From the NCBI GenBank assembly GCA_030641085.1, contig DAOWIC010000328.1:1-5115 (forward strand): 5,115 nt of DNA, given 5' to 3'. Positions 1 to 4,811 of this stretch are shown here, in pieces. How positions within the stretch are numbered: the stretch's first letter is position 1; every line of letters starts with the position of its first letter. The position numbers were made by a program, and so were the translations under genes. This DNA comes from Calditrichota bacterium. GTDB taxonomy: Bacteria; Zixibacteria; MSB-5A5; GN15; FEB-12. The notes beneath the pieces were generated by a model. The model was not told where the DNA came from. It saw nothing but the letters and a program-made list of their open reading frames with translations, and did no database searches.

Positions 1-509
1 CTCGCGCCGAGGTCGGCGGCGTTTCTGCGGGCGATCTCAAGGGCCTCTTCGGAGAGATCAAGCGCCAGGATATCGCATTCGGCCAGTTCCTTTGCCATTG
101 TGACCGATATTATTCCGGAGCCGACGCCGAGATCGGCAATGCGCGGTCGAGCGTAGTCCTTTTTGCGAACAAAGCCGAGCGCGGTCTCGCAGAGCACCTC
201 GGTTTCGGGCGTGGGGATCATCACCGCCGGAGATACAAAGAACTTCCGTCCGTAGAACCAGGATTCCGCGAGGATAAACTGCAGCGGATAGCGGGTGGCG
301 CGGCGCTTAAGAATCTGCTCGAACTTTTCCAGGTGCGATTCTTTCAGCAGTTGTTCGCCGCGAAGGTAGAGATCGAGACGCTCGACATCGAGCAGGTAGC
401 AGAGGATAATCTCGACCTCGATCCGGCCCTGTTCAATCCCGGCCTTTTCGAGAATCGTGCCCTTTTCGGCTATAAACTTCGGCAGGCTTTCGATTAGTCT
501 GGTAGTCAT
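1..509 (-). CDS. prmC: Peptide chain release factor N5-glutamine methyltransferase PrmC (HemK), 3' end outside window
   Basis: PrmC uses S-adenosylmethionine to methylate the glutamine of the GGQ motif in release factors, which speeds peptide release; it acts in the cytosol. The first 169 residues are visible. Residues 1-85 form a helical release-factor-binding domain, with LQFILAESWFYG at 76-87. IPTPETE follows at 98-104 (family consensus IPRPETE, so Arg is replaced by Thr). The SAM motif DLGVGSG is at 126-132 and the second strand ends in ALDLS at 149-153. The catalytic NPPY motif and about 110 further residues lie beyond base 1, so catalytic integrity cannot be judged. The ATG at 509-507 is preceded in frame by two TTG codons, all just after the TGA of the upstream gene (7-base gap). 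No strong ribosome binding site is seen, so translational coupling is likely. It lies in the same unit as prfA, whose product is its substrate. Family assignment is secure. Confidence 0.95.
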   Translation of the reverse strand, partial: MTTRLIESLPKFIAEKGTILEKAGIEQGRIEVEIILCYLLDVERLDLYLRGEQLLKESHLEKFEQILKRRATRYPLQFILAESWFYGRKFFVSPAVMIPTPETEVLCETALGFVRKKDYARPRIADLGVGSGIISVTMAKELAECDILALDLSEEALEIARRNAADLGA

Positions 510-516
510 CAACAAC

Positions 517-1491
517 TCAGCCGGATTGCGCGGCGGTCTTTCTTACGTTGGCCAGTCCGATGAGATACACCAGAGCAAAGAGACCAATATATGTATAGCA
601 GACGGAGTAGGTCAACGCCGCCGAGAATTGAATCGAGTGCGGTATCAGGTAGATTGCCAGCATGTTGACAAAGGCGAAGATGCCGAACCATCCGAGCGCC
701 TTCGGCGTGAAAATGTCACGACCCATCTTGCCGTTGGTGACCGAGCGCCACATCGCCAGCACCATGAACAGCAAATAGACAAAAAGCAACTGGGTCTTGT
801 TGTCGGTGGCGTCGGTGCCGAACGGGACGCCCTCCCAACTGACACCAAAGGCGTACCAGTTCATCGGAATGCCGAATGGATAGCAGCCGAGAAAAGCGCA
901 AATCGCCGCCACCAGGAAATACCGGGCAGCCGGCCGGGTGTCGGTTGAACCCCGCACAAGCGCGACAGAATTGACGCTGGCGATACTGATAAAAAAGACC
1001 GAGGCAAAGATCATGATGATGTGCAGCAAGAAAGCTATTTTCGGAACCTCGCCGATATATTTGAAAAGGAACGGCTCGCTGTCGGGTTCGGTAAAGGATG
1101 CGATCGCGGCGCCGGTCGAGTCAACAATTTGAACGTAATAGTAGAAGCGCTTGCCCTTTTGGCCGACGGTGATTTCGGTATAGTATTCGTCGGTCAGGCT
1201 GTCGGTGGCCAAGAGGGGAGTGGCGGCATAGAGCAGGAAATCCGTCGTGGCATTCTGTCCCTCAGTGGTATAGCGAAAGACAGGCGACTGTCCGCCGGAG
1301 AAATCGCCGGTGATAATGAGTGGAATACGTACCTCGGTGAATTCGAGTCCCTTTGGCACCGTGGTATACTCAAAGGTGTAGCCGTTGTCGGTGCCGGTTA
1401 CAAGCTCGGGTCGGCCGCGGGAGTTGGTGGAGGCGACCTTGAGCAGGGCCACGGTCAGAATAATGGCGATGACAATTTTCAGAACCTTCAT
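517..1491 (-). CDS. Unrecognised membrane protein with an N-terminal anchor, an exported beta-rich domain and five C-terminal TM segments
   Basis: I do not recognise this 324-residue protein. Residues 4-20 form a hydrophobic signal or anchor helix. Residues 21-148 are polar, rich in Thr/Tyr/Asp and in alternating beta-like patterns, and probably fold as an extracytoplasmic beta-sandwich. Five hydrophobic segments follow at about 151-177, 191-210, 234-250, 266-284 and 289-314. A striking polar stretch, GVPFGTDATDNKTQ at 221-234, sits between TM segments 3 and 4. With MNWYAFG at 210-216 it is the best candidate for a conserved functional signature. No enzyme motif, haem-binding CXXCH or transporter signature is visible. 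The gene starts 14 bases after the prfA stop and ends 7 bases before prmC, so it is almost certainly cotranscribed with both. A GAGG lies 12 bases before the ATG, and a three-codon ORF overlaps the start. The coding frame is well supported; the function is unknown. Confidence 0.85.
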   Translation of the reverse strand: MKVLKIVIAIILTVALLKVASTNSRGRPELVTGTDNGYTFEYTTVPKGLEFTEVRIPLIITGDFSGGQSPVFRYTTEGQNATTDFLLYAATPLLATDSLTDEYYTEITVGQKGKRFYYYVQIVDSTGAAIASFTEPDSEPFLFKYIGEVPKIAFLLHIIMIFASVFFISIASVNSVALVRGSTDTRPAARYFLVAAICAFLGCYPFGIPMNWYAFGVSWEGVPFGTDATDNKTQLLFVYLLFMVLAMWRSVTNGKMGRDIFTPKALGWFGIFAFVNMLAIYLIPHSIQFSAALTYSVCYTYIGLFALVYLIGLANVRKTAAQSG

Positions 1492-1502
1492 TATTTTTTC
1501 AT
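1491..1502 (-). other. Three-codon in-frame extension/micro-ORF (ATG AAA AAA TAA) between prfA and the membrane-protein gene
   Basis: After the prfA TGA the same frame reads GGC ATG AAA AAA TAA. The final A of this TAA is the first A of the next gene's ATG, giving a TAATG overlap. It can be read in two ways: as a back-up stop for prfA should UGA be read through, or as a minimal ORF whose terminating ribosome could restart on the membrane-protein gene. The prfA GAGG lies only one base before its ATG, too close for efficient initiation, so independent translation is doubtful. The sequence pattern is certain; a function is inferred. Confidence 0.3.
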
Positions 1503-1505
1503 GCC

Positions 1506-2579
1506 TCAGGTGGTTGATTGCAGTTTCAGTTGTTCTTTCTGGTCGTGCTGGCGAAGCCTGTCGATAACCTCGCCGAGCGATCCGTTGAGAATGTCTTCGA
1601 GCTTGTACAGGGTCAGGCCGATCCGGTGATCGGTCACCCGTCCCTGCGAGAAATTGTAGGTGCGTATCTTGGCCGAACGATCCCCGGTGGAGACCATTGA
1701 CCGGCGTTCGGCGCTGATTTTCGCCTGCTGCTCGGCCATGGCGGCGTTGTACAGCCGCGCCCGCAGGACTTTCAATGCTTTGGCGCGGTTCTTTATCTGT
1801 GACTTTTCATCCTGACAGGTGACTACCAGCCCGGTGGGAAGGTGCGTGATGCGCACCGCTGAGTCGGTGGTGTTAACCGACTGGCCGCCCGGCCCGGAAC
1901 TGCGGTAGACATCGATCTTCATCTCGTTCTCTTTGATCTCGACATCAACCTCTTTGGCCTCGGGAAAGACAGCAACCGAGACAGCGGAGGTGTGAACGCG
2001 GCCTTGCGACTCGGTGGAGGGTACCCGCTGCACGCGGTGTACGCCAGATTCGTATTTCATCAGGCCGTAGGCGTTGTCGCCGGTCAGGGAGAAGATGATC
2101 TCCTTGAAGCCGCCCACCCCGGTCGGGTTAGAGTTCATTATCTCCAGCTTCCAATGCAACGAGTCGGCGAATTTCTGGTACATGCGAAAGATGTCGCCCG
2201 CAAACAGACCGGCCTCATCGCCGCCGGTCCCGGCCCTGACCTCCACAATAGCGGCCTTGTCGTCGTTGGGGTCGCGCGGCAGCAGTCTCAGCTTGAACTC
2301 TTTCTCCACATTTTCAATCGCGGCCTCATATTCCTGGAGCTCCTGGCGGGCCATGGCGACCAGTTCGTCGTCTTCGTTGGCGTCGATTATCTCCTTCGCT
2401 TCGTCGATTCCGATGCGGGTCGTTTTGTATTTGCGGCCGGTGGCGAGAATCTCCTCGAGGTGGCACCGCTCACGGTTGAGGCGGATCAGCTCTTTCTGAT
2501 TGCCGACAATATCCGGGTCGACCATCTTTTCATCGAGGGCGCGGAGTTTCTCTTCTAGTTTTTCTACTAAATCAAGCAT
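1506..2579 (-). CDS. prfA: Peptide chain release factor 1 (RF1)
   Basis: RF1 recognises UAA and UAG in the ribosomal A site and triggers hydrolysis of peptidyl-tRNA. The 357 residues match the usual full length. Residues 1-100 form the N-terminal helical domain. The codon-recognition region carries VPSTESQGRVHTSA at 186-199. Its tripeptide PST at 187-189 fits the RF1 PxT signature rather than the SPF of RF2. The catalytic GGQ is at 231-233 within SSGPGGQSVNTTDS, and Gln233 is the expected target of PrmC. The ATG is preceded by GGAT about seven bases upstream. The stop is TGA, which RF2 rather than RF1 decodes, so RF1 does not terminate its own synthesis; an in-frame TAA follows four codons later as a back-up. 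The DUF1385 gene lies 76 bases upstream, and a membrane-protein gene separates prfA from its usual partner prmC. Identification is certain. Confidence 0.99.
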   Translation of the reverse strand: MLDLVEKLEEKLRALDEKMVDPDIVGNQKELIRLNRERCHLEEILATGRKYKTTRIGIDEAKEIIDANEDDELVAMARQELQEYEAAIENVEKEFKLRLLPRDPNDDKAAIVEVRAGTGGDEAGLFAGDIFRMYQKFADSLHWKLEIMNSNPTGVGGFKEIIFSLTGDNAYGLMKYESGVHRVQRVPSTESQGRVHTSAVSVAVFPEAKEVDVEIKENEMKIDVYRSSGPGGQSVNTTDSAVRITHLPTGLVVTCQDEKSQIKNRAKALKVLRARLYNAAMAEQQAKISAERRSMVSTGDRSAKIRTYNFSQGRVTDHRIGLTLYKLEDILNGSLGEVIDRLRQHDQKEQLKLQSTT

Positions 2580-2655
2580 GATTTAATCCGATTTTTATCA
2601 ACGTTCGTAATGGTAACGGAAATTTGAAAATTGAGCAAGCGCAATATGGGCGCAG

Positions 2656-3624
2656 CTAAGAGACCGGCGTGCGGACCGAGGTGATGCGCGATTCGGTGAT
2701 GCCCAGCGATGCCTCGAGGGCGGCGATGGCAACCTCGAGCTGATCCATCGACGGCTCATCGGTGGTGATCTTCTGCAGCCAGAGGCCGGGGCTGATCAGA
2801 AGCCGGGTCAGTTTGTTTTCGCGGGTTCTGCCGGACAGCTTGAGTAACTCGTATGATCCGCCGGCGACAAACGGCAGCAGCGAAAAGTGGATCGCAAAGC
2901 GGGTTAGAAGAACCGGCGGCTGGCCGGTGTAAATCGTATAGATCGTATCCGACACGGCGTAAGCCATAATCGCGAAGAGCGCCACAATCAGAATAAACGA
3001 GGTGCCGCAGCGCGGGTGAAGCCGCGTGTGGCAGGCGGCTCGTTCCGGCGTGAGTTCATCGCTCATCTCATAGGCATAAATCGACTTGTGCTCGGCGCCG
3101 TGATACTGGAAGATGCGCTTGAAATCATTAAAAAGCGACAGCACCCAGATATAAGCCACAAACATAGTCAGCCGGATCGCGCCGGCAATCAGGTTGAACC
3201 AGACAGCGTTCTTTTCGACATTAAAGAAGCTCGAAATAGCCAGCGGGATGAAAAAGAAAATGAAGATGCCGAGCGCGATGGCGAAGAAAGCGCTGCCGGC
3301 CAGCATGATCGAGTTGGCCTTGCGCGGCTTGTCCTCGTACGTGGTGCCGTTCTTTTCCGCTTCCTCTTTTTCAGCTTCCTTTATCGCTATTTCGCCGGAA
3401 AAATTGAGGGTGCGGATGCCGATTATGAGCATCTCGACAAAGGTTATGGCTCCGCGCAGGATTGGGATATTGAGCAGTTTGTGACGGGACGAGAGCGACT
3501 TGTAGTCTTCGGTCTTGACCAGAATCTGACCGTCGGGAACGCGAACCGCGGTGGCGATCCTGTCTGACGAGCGCATCATGACGCCCTCAATGACCGCCTG
3601 TCCGCCTACATTCAAGTCCGGCAT
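2656..3624 (-). CDS. DUF1385 / YqhQ-family integral membrane protein
   Basis: This family is widespread in bacteria (Bacillus YqhQ is a member) and its molecular function is, to my knowledge, not established. From the chosen ATG it has 322 residues. Hallmarks are GGQAVIEGVMMR at 7-18, YHGAEHKSI at 174-182, HPRCGTSF at 203-210 and PGLWLQKITTDEP at 279-291. Conserved His/Glu/Cys residues (His175, Glu178, His179, His203, Cys206) hint at metal binding or catalysis, which is inference. Membrane segments lie at about 106-134, 141-165, 208-232 and 237-261, with a charged Lys/Glu loop at about 81-101. The ATG at 3624 is chosen because AGGGAA lies six bases upstream and family members start just before GGQAVIEG. 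A TTG at 3678 would add 18 residues and is less likely. The stop is TAG. Related genes are often found near prfA, prmC or rpmE in other bacteria, matching this position. Confidence 0.95.
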   Translation of the reverse strand: MPDLNVGGQAVIEGVMMRSSDRIATAVRVPDGQILVKTEDYKSLSSRHKLLNIPILRGAITFVEMLIIGIRTLNFSGEIAIKEAEKEEAEKNGTTYEDKPRKANSIMLAGSAFFAIALGIFIFFFIPLAISSFFNVEKNAVWFNLIAGAIRLTMFVAYIWVLSLFNDFKRIFQYHGAEHKSIYAYEMSDELTPERAACHTRLHPRCGTSFILIVALFAIMAYAVSDTIYTIYTGQPPVLLTRFAIHFSLLPFVAGGSYELLKLSGRTRENKLTRLLISPGLWLQKITTDEPSMDQLEVAIAALEASLGITESRITSVRTPVS

Positions 3625-3630
3625 ATCTGC

Positions 3631-3636
3631 TTCCCT
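3631..3636 (-). promoter_or_regulatory. Ribosome binding site deciding the DUF1385 start
   Basis: AGGGAA on the minus strand lies six bases before the ATG at 3624. It favours that start over the in-frame TTG at 3678, which has no comparable site. It also shows that DUF1385 can be initiated independently of any ribosome coming from rpmE. Confidence 0.75.
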
Positions 3637-3666
3637 ATTCCAAAAGATGTTGTCATAAATGTAACT

Positions 3667-3735
3667 ATCACGCCTCAAAGCGTTTTCAGCGGCCGCGCTA
3701 TAGTGAAATACGCACCAGACGCCGGAAAGCGTGAT
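3667..3735 (-). other. Long-range stem-loop between rpmE and DUF1385, beginning 9 bases after the rpmE UAG
   Basis: Bases 3735-3726 read on the minus strand (AUCACGCUUU) pair with 3676-3667 (GAGGCGUGAU) as 10 bp, of which eight are Watson-Crick and two G-U. The 49-base loop holds a smaller hairpin, UAGCG-CGGC-CGCUG, at 3687-3700. There is no U tract after the stem, so it is not a Rho-independent terminator. A smaller hairpin (ACGC at 3683-3680 with GCGU at 3673-3670) would compete with part of the stem. It could stabilise the mRNA, shape the spacer or influence decoding of the nearby UAG. Pairing is visible; function is inferred. Confidence 0.4.
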
Positions 3736-3744
3736 TATTTTTGG

Positions 3745-3957
3745 CTACTCGTCTTTCTTGTCCAGATTGTACTTGCGACGGAAGCGCTCGACGCGACCGG
3801 CGGTGTCGATGAGCTTCTGCTTGCCGGTGAAGAACGGATGGCAATTGGAGCAGATTTCCACACTAATCTCTTTCTTGGTAGATTTGTTGGGATATTTGGC
3901 TCCGCATGCACAGGTTATGACCAGGTCATTAACCTTGGGGTGAATACCAGGTTTCAC
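3745..3957 (-). CDS. rpmE: Ribosomal protein bL31, zinc-cysteine form
   Basis: L31 sits on the large subunit at the bridge to the small subunit. From the chosen GTG the protein has 70 residues, the usual length, and begins MKPGIHPK as many homologues do. Four cysteines, at 16, 18, 36 and 39, form the CxC...CxxC zinc site typical of the C+ form. The core signature CSNCHPFFTGKQ and the following GRVERFRRKY are both present. No ATG is available. A TTG at 3963 would add two residues, but the GAGG at 3970-3967 lies only three bases from it and nine from the GTG at 3957, so GTG is preferred. The stop is TAG. It heads the operon, preceded by its own promoter and a structured leader, and the spacer to DUF1385 is 120 bases. 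Identification is certain; the start is less so. Confidence 0.95.
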   Translation of the reverse strand: MKPGIHPKVNDLVITCACGAKYPNKSTKKEISVEICSNCHPFFTGKQKLIDTAGRVERFRRKYNLDKKDE

Positions 3958-3966
3958 TTTCAATTA

Positions 3967-3970
3967 CCTC
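3967..3970 (-). promoter_or_regulatory. Ribosome binding site for rpmE
   Basis: GAGG (extending to GAGGT) lies nine bases before the GTG at 3957 and three before the TTG at 3963. The spacing supports GTG. The site sits just downstream of the second leader hairpin, so structure there could affect access to it. Confidence 0.7.
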
Positions 3971-3977
3971 GAAGATT

Positions 3978-4041
3978 TATGTTCCATTTATTAACGTCTA
4001 ACATATACCAACTGTTCCCCGATCATTATCGGAAACCATAG
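3978..4041 (-). promoter_or_regulatory. Structured 5' leader of rpmE, candidate L31 autoregulatory leader
   Basis: The predicted transcript start near 4041 gives a leader of about 84 bases before the GTG. Two hairpins can be read in it. The first has a perfect core CCGAU-AAUG-AUCGG at 4032-4019, extended by two G-U pairs and one A-U pair. The second pairs UAUGUU (4005-4000) with AACAUA (3983-3978) across a 16-base loop and ends eight bases before the GAGG. L31 leaders that bind the protein to control its own synthesis have been described in several phyla, so such a leader is plausible here. I cannot match it to a named leader class by eye. Confidence 0.4.
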
Positions 4042-4047
4042 CTAAAC

Positions 4048-4075
4048 AATATACACGATTTGCCTTATTTGGCAA
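4048..4075 (-). promoter_or_regulatory. Sigma-70-type promoter for the rpmE-DUF1385-prfA-prmC operon
   Basis: On the minus strand the -35 box is TTGCCA at 4075-4070 (5 of 6 to TTGACA) and the -10 box is TATATT at 4053-4048 (5 of 6 to TATAAT), separated by 16 bases. Transcription should begin near 4041. It is the best promoter-like match I found in the window and precedes a ribosomal protein gene. A palindrome covers the -35 box. Confidence 0.65.
4060..4075. repeat. Palindrome TTGCC-N6-GGCAA over the -35 box
   Basis: The arms are perfect over five bases each with an AT-only centre of six bases, and one arm forms most of the -35 hexamer. The placement is that of a repressor operator. The arms are short enough for chance, and it does not look like a Zur or Fur box known to me. 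Confidence 0.35.
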
Positions 4076-4148
4076 GGGGTTACTCAATATATCAGGTTGA
4101 TTGCGGCGTCCGTCCGTCATGTCCTGTAATAACCTGTTGGACAACGCG
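4076..4148. other. Spacer after the methyltransferase gene with weak overlapping inverted repeats and no clear terminator
   Basis: On the minus strand, TGTCC (4143-4139) pairs with GGACA (4124-4120). An alternative pairing joins CAGGTT (4136-4131) to AACCTG (4098-4093). Neither stem is GC-rich or followed by a U tract, so no Rho-independent terminator can be called. The upstream transcript may therefore read into rpmE. A second TATATT preceded by TGA, an extended -10 look-alike, is at 4091-4086 but lacks a -35 box. Confidence 0.35.
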
Positions 4149-4811
4149 TTACTGTCGAATGGTCAGTAGGGCCGACCAGTAACAATCACCGTAAGTCAGC
4201 CGCTTCAGGTGGAAACGGGGACTGAAGATAGCCCGAAGTTCGTCCTCGACGAAGTAGTTCTTCAGGATGATATACTCCATGCCATTGTCCAGCCTACGCT
4301 TCTTGAGGTTGTTTCCCTGCGAATCGGTCCCAGACGATTCGTGGTCAGGACCCTCGGCAGGCGGGTTGTTGTCGATCATCCAGATCAAACCCGTATCGGT
4401 CAACAGGGGAATCAGCGAGTCAAACAGGGCCTCATAGCTCTGCCTGGGCTGGTGCGAGAACCAGAAGCCGAGCGTGATAAGATCAAACGAGTTTTCCGCA
4501 AACGGCAACCGGTTCAGATCGCAGCGGACAAAATCGATCGGGCAGTGATACTCTTTGGCGCGCGCTTCGGCCAGCATCTCCGGTGAAATGTCGGCTGCAA
4601 TAATCGACCTCGCCGTTTGGGACATCCGGCTGGTCCAGTAGCCGGTGCCGCAGGCGATGTCGAGCACATTGCGTTCGCGAGCGATTTTCTGAAGGCGGAC
4701 GGTTTCATCGGCCAACTCGCGCCGTCGCTCGGGTACATCGCGAAAATATATCTGCTCATACTCAGGCGCGCGTTCGGCGTAGTACTTTCGGAGTCGATCT
4801 GAGTCGTTCAT
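4149..4811 (-). CDS. Class I SAM-dependent methyltransferase of unknown substrate
   Basis: This 220-residue protein belongs to the small Methyltransf_11/25-like group. Motif I is VLDIACGTGYW at 49-59. The acidic end of the second strand is IAADIS at 71-76, with Asp74 expected to hold the SAM ribose. CDLNRLPF at 97-104 matches the adenine-binding region, and FDLITLGFWFSH at 109-120 forms strand 4. N-terminal residues 8-25 (a YYAERAPEYEQIY-type stretch) resemble the cap seen in UbiE-like and small-molecule enzymes. Nothing in the C-terminal half identifies the substrate. The ATG overlaps the TGA of the preceding reductase gene (ATGA), with AGG seven bases upstream, so the two are translationally coupled. 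The stop is TAA. Fold assignment is firm; small molecule, lipid or protein substrates all remain possible. Confidence 0.9.
   Translation of the reverse strand: MNDSDRLRKYYAERAPEYEQIYFRDVPERRRELADETVRLQKIARERNVLDIACGTGYWTSRMSQTARSIIAADISPEMLAEARAKEYHCPIDFVRCDLNRLPFAENSFDLITLGFWFSHQPRQSYEALFDSLIPLLTDTGLIWMIDNNPPAEGPDHESSGTDSQGNNLKKRRLDNGMEYIILKNYFVEDELRAIFSPRFHLKRLTYGDCYWSALLTIRQ

Noticed and set aside
457..948. 163-codon plus-strand frame
   Set aside because: It is antisense to the well-supported membrane-protein gene and prmC; its composition is arginine/glutamine-rich and without domain signals, typical of a shadow frame.
1021..1629. 202-codon plus-strand frame rich in glycine and valine
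   Set aside because: It lies opposite the membrane-protein gene and the end of prfA, has no recognisable motif, and reflects codon bias of the real strand.
1992..2558. 188-codon plus-strand frame
   Set aside because: It is entirely antisense to prfA, a certain gene.
2610..2638. Possible weak promoter before prfA (TTGCTC, 17 bases, TACCAT on the minus strand)
   Set aside because: The -35 box matches only three of six bases and the -10 four of six; in an AT-rich spacer this is expected by chance, and cotranscription from rpmE is sufficient.
3016..3567. 183-codon plus-strand frame
   Set aside because: It is entirely antisense to the DUF1385 gene with its conserved motifs.
2656..3747. UAG reassigned as a sense codon, making an L31-DUF1385 fusion
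   Set aside because: L31 and DUF1385 both end at the UAG at normal family length, an intact RF1 is encoded, and DUF1385 has its own ribosome binding site; UAG is therefore a stop, with at most occasional readthrough.
3703..4041. 112-codon plus-strand frame across rpmE and its leader
   Set aside because: It is antisense to rpmE, has no family signature, and covers the promoter/leader region of the real gene.
4086..4091. Second TATATT with an upstream TG (extended -10) ahead of the main rpmE promoter
   Set aside because: No -35 box at suitable spacing; kept only as a remark in the spacer entry.
4107..4118. CGTC repeated three times in tandem
   Set aside because: Only 12 bases; too short to be a meaningful repeat element.
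4352..4380. DNNPP stretch in the methyltransferase, reminiscent of the NPPY motif of PrmC/N6-adenine enzymes
   Set aside because: It follows strand 5 rather than strand 4 and lacks the aromatic residue, so it is not the catalytic NPPY.
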